In this document: positions 57,985-64,000 of the stretch, one piece after another | Layout of the letters: each line of letters starts with the position of its first letter | How positions within the stretch are numbered: position 1 is the stretch's first letter | Assembly (NCBI RefSeq): GCF_017569205.1 | Contig: NZ_CP071870.1 | Location: 496,001 to 560,000 of the forward strand | DNA: 64,000 nucleotides | Direction of reading: 5' to 3' | Source: Propioniciclava sp. MC1595 | GTDB taxonomy: Bacteria > Actinomycetota > Actinomycetes > Propionibacteriales > Propionibacteriaceae | Program-made: the position numbers and the translations under genes | The notes under the pieces: model-generated | Seen by the model: the letters and a program-made list of their open reading frames with translations, nothing else | Told to the model about the DNA's origin: nothing | Databases searched by the model: none

Positions 57985-59682
57985 TCAGGGCACCTCGACC
58001 GGCGGAACCATCGCGGCGGGGGCGGGGTCCAGGGCGAGCACGTCCACCTCGATCACCGACGGGCGCGGCTTCTTCAACGCCTTCTTCAAGGCCTTGTCGA
58101 ACGCCTCGGGGTCACCCACGAGCGTGTGGCGCAGGCCGAACGCCCGGGCGAGCCGGCCGAAGTCGGGCGTGGCCAAGTCGACGCCGTGGCGCGGGTCGCC
58201 GGCCGCGGCCTGCATGTTGCGCAGCACCCCGTAGCCGCCGTCGTTGAACACCACGAGCACGACGTGCGGCTTCTCACCGGCCAGCACGGCCAGCTCGCCC
58301 AGGTGCACCGCGAGCCCGCCGTCGCCGACCATCGCGAGCACGGGAACCTCGGGGCGCGCGACCGCGGCGCCGACCGCCATCGCCAGCCCCTGCCCGATGC
58401 CGCCGCCCGCGGCGAACACGTTGTCGGTGGCGTCGTGCACGGCCAGCAGCCGGTTGCCCCACGAGCTGCCGGGGATCGTCACGTCCCGCACGATGGGCGA
58501 GTGCCGTGGCAGCCGCTTCCGCAGCGCGTCGCAGATCGGCGCGTACGCCCCGATCGCGCCCTTCAGGTTCTTCCGTGCGGATGCCGCGGCCTCGGCCACG
58601 CGGCCGGTCCAGTCCGGGTCGATGGCGATCTCGCCGAGCGCCTCGACCAGCGCCGGTACGGCGACAGTGGCGTCCGCCTGCACCCCCACCGTGACCGGGA
58701 AGTTCCGGCCCAGGGCGTCGGCGTCCAGATCGATCTGAACGTGCGTGGCCGGCAGCGGCAGGTCGCCGTTGCGGGTCTCGCTGGGGCGCAGGTGGCTGCC
58801 GATCGTGAGCAGGCAGTCGGCCTCGGCGATGAGCTCGGCGACCGCCTCGTCGGAGGCGAAGTTGCCGATGACGAGGGGGTGGTCCTCGGGGACGGAGCCG
58901 CGGCCGTTCGTCCCGGTCAGCACGCCGGCGCCCCACACCTCGGCGAGCACGGTCAGGGGAGGGCCGACGCGGCGGGCGCCGCCGCCGGCCCAGATCAGGG
59001 GCCGCTTCGCCTCGCGCAGCACCTTGGCCGCGCGCTCGACGTCGCGCTGGGCACCGGTGCGGACGGCCGGCTCGCGCTCGTCCACCTTGTTCTGGGCGTC
59101 GGGATCGGCGGTGTACTGCAGGTCGATCGGCCAGTCGACGCTGACCGGCCCGTGAGGTGCGGTGTCGAGCAGCCGCACGGCGTCGGTGAGTACCGCCCGC
59201 GCCTGGCGGGCGGTCTCGATCCGCATCGCGTGCTGGGAGACGGCCTGCAGCATCGCCAGCTGGCGCGGCACCTCGTGGTAGGCGCCGGTGTGTTCGCCGA
59301 TCAGGTTCGCGTTGACGTTGCCGGTGACGTGCAGCACCCGGCTGCCCGCGGTCAGCGCCTCGAGCATCGACCCGGCCGCGTTGCCCGCGCCGGTGCCAGT
59401 GGAGGTGAGGGCGACGCCGATGCGCCCGGTCGTGCGGGCGTAGGCGTCGGCGGCGTTGATCACGGCGGCCTCGTGGCGCATCGGGACGAACCGCAGCTCG
59501 CGGTCGACCGCCTGCACCAGCGGCAGGTTGTGGATGCTGATCACCCCGAACGCGACGTCGACGCCGGCGTCCTTCATCACCTGCACGAGGATGTCGCCCC
59601 CGTTCGGGCCCTCGCTGCCCAGGGACTCGGCGGGGACCTCGTGGCCCTCGGTGGACGTGTGCATGGCTGCCTTGTCGTTCAC
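57985..59682 (-). CDS. Thiamine pyrophosphate-dependent enzyme (acetolactate synthase-like)
   Basis: A 565-residue TPP enzyme of the benzoylformate decarboxylase/acetolactate synthase superfamily. The catalytic Glu is E71 in RHEAAVINAADAYAR; the PP domain has VGDGGLAVHLGELAVL and VVFNDGGYGVLRNM, which bind Mg-TPP; the linking GGGIGQGLAMAVGAAVA is near 430. The middle domain lacks clear FAD-binding residues. It may act on a 2-oxo acid; no pathway genes are adjacent. GTG 59682 is used because TAGGGT (59690-59695) lies 7 nt upstream; ATG 59664 is an alternative. Confidence 0.83.
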   Translation of the reverse strand: MNDKAAMHTSTEGHEVPAESLGSEGPNGGDILVQVMKDAGVDVAFGVISIHNLPLVQAVDRELRFVPMRHEAAVINAADAYARTTGRIGVALTSTGTGAGNAAGSMLEALTAGSRVLHVTGNVNANLIGEHTGAYHEVPRQLAMLQAVSQHAMRIETARQARAVLTDAVRLLDTAPHGPVSVDWPIDLQYTADPDAQNKVDEREPAVRTGAQRDVERAAKVLREAKRPLIWAGGGARRVGPPLTVLAEVWGAGVLTGTNGRGSVPEDHPLVIGNFASDEAVAELIAEADCLLTIGSHLRPSETRNGDLPLPATHVQIDLDADALGRNFPVTVGVQADATVAVPALVEALGEIAIDPDWTGRVAEAAASARKNLKGAIGAYAPICDALRKRLPRHSPIVRDVTIPGSSWGNRLLAVHDATDNVFAAGGGIGQGLAMAVGAAVARPEVPVLAMVGDGGLAVHLGELAVLAGEKPHVVLVVFNDGGYGVLRNMQAAAGDPRHGVDLATPDFGRLARAFGLRHTLVGDPEAFDKALKKALKKPRPSVIEVDVLALDPAPAAMVPPVEVP

Positions 59683-59689
59683 CCTCGCC

Positions 59690-59695
59690 ACCCTA
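59690..59695 (-). promoter_or_regulatory. -10 element for the TPP enzyme gene
   Basis: TAGGGT on the minus strand ends 7 nt before the GTG at 59682, again the leaderless spacing. Confidence 0.45.
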
Positions 59696-59745
59696 GGTGC
59701 CCCTGACAAGCGGGGTCATCACCCGAAAGGGCCCCAAGGAGGGGA

Positions 59746-60105
59746 TCAGCGGTCGCGCTGCTCCCGCAGGCGCTCCTGCTCGGCGACGACCTCGCGGTGG
59801 GTCTCCCGCTCGCGGACGAGCCACGCGGGCGGGTCGGCGAGCAGCGCGCCGACCTGGTCGGCGTCCAGCGGCTCGGTCATGCGGGCGCGCGCCAGGCCCG
59901 ACTTCGAGACGCCCAGCTTGGCGGCCACCACGTCGCGCGGGAACGGGCCGTTGCGGCGCAGGTCGACCAGCCACTGCGGCGGGTCCTCGCGCAGGGCGTC
60001 CAACTCGGCACGGGTGATCGGCGTCGTCCGGAACTCCTCGGGCGCCGCGCCCAGCAGGATGCCGAGCTTGCTGGCCGCCGTCGCGGGCTTCATGGTTTGG
60101 CTCAC
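59746..60105 (-). CDS. DUF5997 family protein
   Basis: A 119-residue protein with the DUF5997 pattern: MKPATAASKLGILLGAAPEE, FRTTPITRAELDALREDPPQ, WLVDLRRNGPFPRDVVAAKL. The family is restricted to actinobacteria, has a helix-turn-helix-like middle part (AAKLGVSKSGLARARM) and no assigned role. The GTG at 60105 lies 6 nt after TAGGCT. The LysR-like gene is divergent, only 34 bp away; the pairing of DUF5997 with that gene is seen in other actinobacteria to my knowledge. Confidence 0.83.
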   Translation of the reverse strand: MSQTMKPATAASKLGILLGAAPEEFRTTPITRAELDALREDPPQWLVDLRRNGPFPRDVVAAKLGVSKSGLARARMTEPLDADQVGALLADPPAWLVRERETHREVVAEQERLREQRDR

Positions 60106-60111
60106 GGGCGC

Positions 60112-60133
60112 AGCCTAACCGGCGCGGTAGCCT
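60112..60133. promoter_or_regulatory. Back-to-back -10 elements of two divergent leaderless genes
   Basis: TAGGCT on the minus strand (60112-60117) is 6 nt from the DUF5997 GTG; TAGCCT on the plus strand (60128-60133) is 6 nt from the LysR-like GTG. Only 10 bp separate the two hexamers. Confidence 0.6.
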
Positions 60134-60139
60134 GCCGGG

Positions 60140-60808
60140 GTGAGCGAGTCCCCAGCCACCCGGCCCACGAGCCCGGACGCCCTCCGCGTGGGCCACGTGC
60201 CCGGCGTCACCCTCACCAAGTGGCGCACCCGCTGGGACGAGCGCCTGGCCGCCCGGCTGGACGTCGTCGAGGTCACCGAGGCCGACCAGCGCCGCGTGCT
60301 CGTCGACGACGCGGTGGACCTGTGCTTCGTCCGGCTGCCCATCGACCGTGAGGGCCTGCACGCGATCCCGCTCTACGACGAGGTGACCGTGGCCTGGGTC
60401 TCCAAGGACCACCCGGTCGCGGCCTACGGCGAGGTCACCCTCGCCGACCTCGCCGACGAAACCCTCCTCACCGACTTGGACGCCGTGGCCATCGACCGCG
60501 TCAACGCGGGTGCGGTGCTGCTGGTGCCGATGTCCGTGGCCCGCTCGGCGAGCCGCCGCGACCTCGTGCACCGGCCCGTGACCGACGCCGAGCCGACCTC
60601 GATCTCCCTGGCCTGGCGCACCGACAACGAGCACCCGCTGATCGACGAGTTCATCGGTATCGTTCGCGGGCGCACCGCGAACTCCTCGCGCACGCAGGCC
60701 GAGCGAGCGGCGAGCACTCCCAAGCCCAAGCCCCAGCGCTTGTCGAGCCCGGGCAAGCGGCCCGGGAACGCCCCGCGGCCCCCGAAGGTCAGGAAGAAGC
60801 GCCGCTGA
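60140..60808 (+). CDS. LysR substrate-binding-domain protein without DNA-binding domain
   Basis: A 222-residue protein. Residues 14-165 resemble the effector-binding domain of LysR regulators (LRVGHVPGVTLTKWRTRW, VDLCFVRLPIDREGLHAIPL, YDEVTVAWVSKDHPVA). The usual N-terminal helix-turn-helix is missing and there is no room upstream for it. The C-terminal 50 residues are basic and low complexity (KPKPQRLSSPGKRPGN to KVRKKRR), possibly a nucleic-acid-binding tail. GTG 60140 follows the leaderless pattern. Its last 20 bp overlap the convergent PAP2-like gene. Confidence 0.8.
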   Translation: MSESPATRPTSPDALRVGHVPGVTLTKWRTRWDERLAARLDVVEVTEADQRRVLVDDAVDLCFVRLPIDREGLHAIPLYDEVTVAWVSKDHPVAAYGEVTLADLADETLLTDLDAVAIDRVNAGAVLLVPMSVARSASRRDLVHRPVTDAEPTSISLAWRTDNEHPLIDEFIGIVRGRTANSSRTQAERAASTPKPKPQRLSSPGKRPGNAPRPPKVRKKRR

Positions 60809-61640
60809 GTTCGCGGATGAACCGCTGCACGGTCGCGGGCCACGGCTCGTCGGCGCCCTGCTCCAGCAGCCGGGCGTAGGTGGCGGCGATGTGTGCGCGG
60901 ATCTCGGCGCCCGCCTCGAGGTCGGGGAACAGGCGGTCGGTGAAGGCCGCCACGTCGGCGGGGGAGACCTCGCTCGGCGTGATCCGGGTCATCGCGTACA
61001 GCGCGGCCGGCAGGCAGTTGACGCTGTGCTGCTTGATGAACAGCACCGACTCGGTGATGTCCACCGCGCCGTCGAACAGCTCGGTGGTGAGGGCCGAGCG
61101 GTCGGCGTCCGGAACGCCGAGTTCGGCGAACGCGCGCCGGTACTGCGTCCAGGCCAGCACCACGATCATCACGTGCAGGCTGGGCACGCACAGCAGGTGC
61201 GGGTCGAACAGGTGGATCGCCAGGAACCGCCCGCGGTAGTACCTCGGCCGCCGCGTCGTGGTCATGCCCGCGCGGTAGACCTCCGCGGCCTCGCGGTAGC
61301 AGCGGTCGATCAGGCCCAGGAACCGGACGCCGTGGGTGACGAACGCCCGCGGGCCGTGGTGGCGGGCGATCCAACCGAGGGGGCGGATCCAGAAGGAGAT
61401 GAAGTCGAGGTAGGTCGCGATCCGCTCCGGCGTGAACGGGATCCGCGCGTCCAGCGGGTGGTCGACGTCGACCACGGGCACGCGGCGCAGGCCCAGCTTC
61501 ACCGCGAACTGCAGGGCGAAGAAGTCCTTGAGCACCGTGCCGACGAACCGGGCCACGCCGAGGGCGGTCGCGGGGTGGCGCAGCGCGCGCAGGGCGATCG
61601 CGGGCACGGACTCGCGGCGGGTGGTGGCAAGGTCGGGCAC
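60789..61640 (-). CDS. Hypothetical protein with PAP2-like PSLH motif
   Basis: A 283-residue protein. HLLCVPSLHVMIVVLAWTQY contains a P-S-x-H block like the second motif of the PAP2 phosphatase superfamily, and LFIKQHSVNCLPAALYAMTR resembles its third motif with a catalytic His. The first motif (K-x6-R-P) is not clear. Some hydrophobic segments are present but no strong multi-pass pattern. A lipid- or phosphate-ester role is a guess. GTG 61640 is used as TAGGGT (61648-61653) lies 7 nt upstream; GTG 61649 is an alternative. Confidence 0.55.
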   Translation of the reverse strand: MPDLATTRRESVPAIALRALRHPATALGVARFVGTVLKDFFALQFAVKLGLRRVPVVDVDHPLDARIPFTPERIATYLDFISFWIRPLGWIARHHGPRAFVTHGVRFLGLIDRCYREAAEVYRAGMTTTRRPRYYRGRFLAIHLFDPHLLCVPSLHVMIVVLAWTQYRRAFAELGVPDADRSALTTELFDGAVDITESVLFIKQHSVNCLPAALYAMTRITPSEVSPADVAAFTDRLFPDLEAGAEIRAHIAATYARLLEQGADEPWPATVQRFIRELSGASS

Positions 61641-61697
61641 GGCGTCCACCCTACGGTCGCCCGCCGGTGGCGGGCGGGGGCGTCCGGATCGGCCGCG

Positions 61698-62162
61698 TCA
61701 CCCAGTGGTGCGCAGCACCCGCCAGCTGTAGAGGTGGTCGGCGCAGGTCTGCTCGAGGTGGGCGAGCGTGGGCCGCACCTCGACCCCGGACGCCTCGCGG
61801 GCCGGGTCGGCCAGCGCCCCGGCGACGTCGGTGATCGGGGCCGCCCGGTTGGCGTAGGCCAGCGACACGTGCGGGTGGAACGCGCCCTCGAACACGTCCT
61901 CGGCGACCGCGGCCGCGGCGTCCGGGTCGACCTCGTCGGTGAACCCGATCGGGGTGAGCGTGAGGTGCAGCCACGGCGGCGGGACGGCGTCCAGGGCCTC
62001 GACGCCGTCGATCGCGTGGCGCACCGGTGCGGTCGCGTGGGCCATCCCGGTGCCGTCGAACACGAGGTGGAAGGTGAGCTGGCGACGTCCGCCGGCCCAG
62101 TGGGAGCGGCGCGCCCAGTGGTCCTCGGTGTGGGTGACGCTGTCGCCGGTGACCAGGAACAT
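61698..62162 (-). CDS. 2'-5' RNA ligase-like protein, probably internally shortened
   Basis: A 154-residue protein with both histidine motifs of the 2H phosphoesterase fold: WLHLTLTPIGFTDEV and FHPHVSLAYANR. In full-length relatives about 55-60 residues separate VAEDVFE-type text from the second motif; here they are adjacent (EGAFHPHVSLAY). The frame is kept, so a shortened protein could be made, but part of the beta-sheet would be lost. ATG 62162 is preceded by GGGGCG. I call it a CDS with reservation. Confidence 0.65.
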   Translation of the reverse strand: MFLVTGDSVTHTEDHWARRSHWAGGRRQLTFHLVFDGTGMAHATAPVRHAIDGVEALDAVPPPWLHLTLTPIGFTDEVDPDAAAAVAEDVFEGAFHPHVSLAYANRAAPITDVAGALADPAREASGVEVRPTLAHLEQTCADHLYSWRVLRTTG

Positions 62163-62229
62163 CGCCCCAGTCTGGCACCGCAACCTTGCGTCTGCCCTTA
62201 TCGTCGGGGGAAAGACTCGAGGAGGAGCC

Positions 62230-63009
62230 GTGGAGAAGCCGTTGGCAGCAGAGGGTCAGAGCCGGGGGATCGTCGAGCTGGTGCTCGTCCGCCACGGCGA
62301 GAGCGTGGGCAACGTCGCCGACCGCGAGGCCATCGCCGCGAAGGCGCACCGCCTCGACCTGGAGGCGCGCGACGCCGACGTCGAGCTGTCGGAGGAGGGC
62401 CAGAAGCAGGCCGACGCCCTCGGCGAGCACCTGGCTTCACTGCCCAAGGACCAGCGCCCCACCATCGTGGTCAGCTCGCCCTACCAGCGGGCCCGGTCGA
62501 CCGCCGAGCGCGCGCTGGCCGCGCTCGACCTCGAGGTCGTCATCGACGAGCGCATCCGCGAGCGCGAGCTGGGCATCTTCGACGGCGTCACTTGGTACGG
62601 CATCGAGGCCACGCACCCCGAGGAGTCCGCGCGCCGGGCCCGGGTGGGCAAGTTCTACTACCGGCCCCCGGGCGGGGAGAGCTGGGCCGACGTGATCCTG
62701 CGGGTGCGGTCGATCCTGGTCGAGCTGCAGGAGCGGTTCCACGGGGAGCGCGTGTGGCTGTTCAGCCACGAGGCGGTGATCCTGGCGTTCCGCTACGTGG
62801 TCGAGGGGCTGGACGAGAAGCGCGTGGTGGCCCTGCAGAAGGAGGAACCGCTCGCGAACTGCTCGATGACCCGCTACCGGGCCGTCGACGGCGCGCTGCA
62901 GCTGGTGCGCGCCGACGACACGCGCCCGGTCGAGGAGTCCGACGAGGCGCACGTCACCCACGAGACCGACGACGCGGCGGAGGACGCCGGGGCGGGGCAG
63001 GACATATGA
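62230..63009 (+). CDS. Histidine phosphatase family protein
   Basis: A 259-residue phosphoglycerate-mutase-like phosphatase. The catalytic RHGESVGNVADRE has H22; a second Arg is in SSPYQRARSTAE, the acid E in ERIRERELGIFDG, and the second His in LFSHEAVILAFRY. The C-terminal 40 residues are acidic. GAGGAGGAG precedes the GTG. It overlaps the NAD(P)H-hydrate dehydratase start by 4 bp, so the pair is coupled. Substrate unknown: phosphorylated metabolite or nucleotide. Confidence 0.88.
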   Translation: MEKPLAAEGQSRGIVELVLVRHGESVGNVADREAIAAKAHRLDLEARDADVELSEEGQKQADALGEHLASLPKDQRPTIVVSSPYQRARSTAERALAALDLEVVIDERIRERELGIFDGVTWYGIEATHPEESARRARVGKFYYRPPGGESWADVILRVRSILVELQERFHGERVWLFSHEAVILAFRYVVEGLDEKRVVALQKEEPLANCSMTRYRAVDGALQLVRADDTRPVEESDEAHVTHETDDAAEDAGAGQDI

Positions 63010-63890
63010 CCCGGCCCGGCGGCACCGTCATCACACCGGCGGTCCTGCGCGAGTGGCCGCTGCCGGGGGTCGAGGGCGGCAAGGAGTCCCACGGACGGGC
63101 CTTGGTCGTGGGCGGGTCGGTCCAGAACCCGGGTGCGCTCATCCTGGCGGCCGAGGCGTCCCTGCGGGCCGGGGCGGGCAAGTCGCAGGTCGTCGCGCCT
63201 GACCCCGTGGCCGTCCCGATCGGGGTCGCCGTGCCCGAGGCGTTGGTGCAGGGCGGGCCGGTGGCGGGGTCCGGCGACCTGGCGCCCGGGGCGTCCGGGT
63301 TCGTCGCGGAGCTGTGCCCCGAGGCCGAGGCCGTGCTCATCGGCCCCGGCCTGCTCGACCCGGCCGGGGCCGCCGACCTCGTCGCCGCGTGCGTGCCGCA
63401 CGTCAGCTCGGTGCTCGTGCTGGACGCCCTCGGCCTGGCCTGGGTGACCCCCGACCCCTCCCGGGTGCGGGACTTCGCCGGGCGGTGCGTGCTGTCCCCG
63501 AACCTCGCCGAACTCGCCCTCGTCCTGGGCGAGGACGCCGACGCCGTCGAGGCTGACCAGGCCGGCGCCACCCTGCGCCTGGCCGCGGCCACGGGCGCCG
63601 TGGTCACGTCGGGCGGCACGACGACCTGGATCGCCACCCCCGAGGGCGCCCTCTGGCGCGCCGAGGACGGCGGCCCCGGCCTGGGCGTGAGCGGATCGGG
63701 CGACGTGAAGGCCGGCATCGTCCTCGGGTTGTGCGCCCGCGGCGCCGACCCCGCGCAGGCGGCGGTGTGGGGCGCGTACCTGCATGGCGCCATCGGCGGA
63801 CGCCTCGCGTCGCGGTACGGCCCCTACGGCTACCTGTCGCGGGAGCTCCCCGCCGAGATCCCGCAGGCGCTGCTCGAGGTCGCGCGCTGA
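63006..63890 (+). CDS. nnrD: ADP-dependent NAD(P)H-hydrate dehydratase
   Basis: A 294-residue ribokinase-fold enzyme that repairs hydrated NAD(P)H using ADP. Seen: KESHGRALVVGGSVQNPGAL, LIGPGLLDPAGAADLV, LVLDALGLAWV, SPNLAELALVLG (NPNxxE-type) and the catalytic GSGDVKAGIVLGLCARGADP. Only the dehydratase half is present; the epimerase (NnrE) domain found fused in many bacteria is absent. The ATG overlaps the phosphatase stop. It is complete. Confidence 0.88.
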   Translation: MTRPGGTVITPAVLREWPLPGVEGGKESHGRALVVGGSVQNPGALILAAEASLRAGAGKSQVVAPDPVAVPIGVAVPEALVQGGPVAGSGDLAPGASGFVAELCPEAEAVLIGPGLLDPAGAADLVAACVPHVSSVLVLDALGLAWVTPDPSRVRDFAGRCVLSPNLAELALVLGEDADAVEADQAGATLRLAAATGAVVTSGGTTTWIATPEGALWRAEDGGPGLGVSGSGDVKAGIVLGLCARGADPAQAAVWGAYLHGAIGGRLASRYGPYGYLSRELPAEIPQALLEVAR

Positions 63891-63959
63891 GGGCGCCCCG
63901 GGGGGGCGGTGGGTCCTCTCGCCTCCCGGCTCCGTGCCGCGACGGCCGGTGGCAGCGCA

Positions 63960-63996
63960 TAGGGTGGACTCCCTCAGTACGCCGATCGGGGAGGAG
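63960..63996 (+). promoter_or_regulatory. Promoter -10 and ribosome-binding site of a gene beyond the window
   Basis: TAGGGT (63960-63965) and GGGGAGGAG (63988-63996) point to a plus-strand start codon just past base 64000. Confidence 0.5.
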
Positions 63997-64000
63997 CACG

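Noticed and set aside
60891-62985. Long plus-strand frame leading into nnrD
   Set aside because: Only the part from 63006 matches a family; upstream text is a shadow of the PAP2-like, RNA-ligase-like and phosphatase genes.
1-64000. tRNA, rRNA or CRISPR arrays
   Set aside because: No cloverleaf with T-loop GTTC-type signature, rRNA block or regularly spaced short repeats was found by eye.

Overview
The window is about 70% G+C, uses GTG starts freely and is almost fully coding on both strands. It carries families typical of Actinomycetota: a DUF5997 protein, a paired CE1758/CE1759-type flavin oxidoreductase and reductase, an MT0933-like small protein, a DUF222-HNH protein and the remnant of a mycothiol-dependent maleylpyruvate isomerase-like gene. 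Many starts follow a TANNNT -10 hexamer by only 5-7 nt with no Shine-Dalgarno, the actinobacterial leaderless pattern. A member of Propionibacteriales is plausible, but the sequence alone does not fix the genus.

Layout. 1-2861 (minus): EamA exporter, GH2 glycosidase and the first codons of a GH13 alpha-glucosidase. 2898-4157: CBS protein, DUF2218 and VOC proteins. 4188-10297: a C4 sugar-acid (D-erythronate/tetronate) catabolic locus in two blocks, otnK-otnI-deoR-type regulator and denD-gntP-type permease-otnC, ending at a strong hairpin. 10331-17207: pterin carbinolamine dehydratase, fumC, two tiny minus-strand ORFs with their own promoter, an orphan MT0933-like protein, DUF2237, AhpD-like, xthA, acyl-CoA dehydrogenase, GNAT and SIMPL genes. 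17333-18697: a broken sugar transporter fused to a beheaded cytidylate-kinase-like gene. 18702-21257: NarL-type two-component system divergent from two SHOCT proteins. 21330-28641: lipoprotein, PLD-like, aldo/keto reductase, ChaB-like, DUF4287, methyltransferase, nitronate monooxygenase-like, Fpg/Nei fragment, FAD oxidoreductase and FMN reductase. 28643-30439: an LLM oxidoreductase lacking its 5' end beside a decayed IS5-type element. 30436-41342: thymidine phosphorylase, pirin, ATP-dependent DNA ligase, M23 peptidase, RecQ with a C-terminal phosphoribosyltransferase-like segment, truncated NADPH reductase, divergent Nramp-like transporter and a membrane protein. 41445-43582: OmpR-type two-component system. 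43634-54623: MATE exporter, bifunctional nuclease, DUF1801 remnant, esterase, a broken aromatic-catabolism cluster (FAD monooxygenase, FAH hydrolase, tail of a plus-strand gene), PLP trans-sulfuration enzyme, MMPL transporter, second pirin and Amt. 54686-64000: NmrA-like, DUF222-HNH, isomerase remnant, TetR, TPP enzyme, DUF5997, LysR-like sensor domain, PAP2-like protein, RNA-ligase-like protein, histidine phosphatase, NAD(P)H-hydrate dehydratase, and the promoter and ribosome-binding site of the next gene.

How genes work together. The tetronate locus encodes a full route: DenD oxidises the acid, OtnI isomerises, OtnK phosphorylates and OtnC decarboxylates to dihydroxyacetone phosphate, with a GntP-type permease for uptake and a DeoR-type repressor inside the kinase-isomerase operon. 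Two sensor-regulator pairs sit beside membrane proteins.

The most striking feature of the window is the number of otherwise ordinary genes that have lost an internal block, a 5' end or a 3' end while their neighbours are intact: about eleven junctions in 64 kb, only one of them clearly tied to an insertion sequence. Either this genome is undergoing deletional decay or the assembly has collapsed segments; the sequence cannot decide which, so affected genes are flagged individually.
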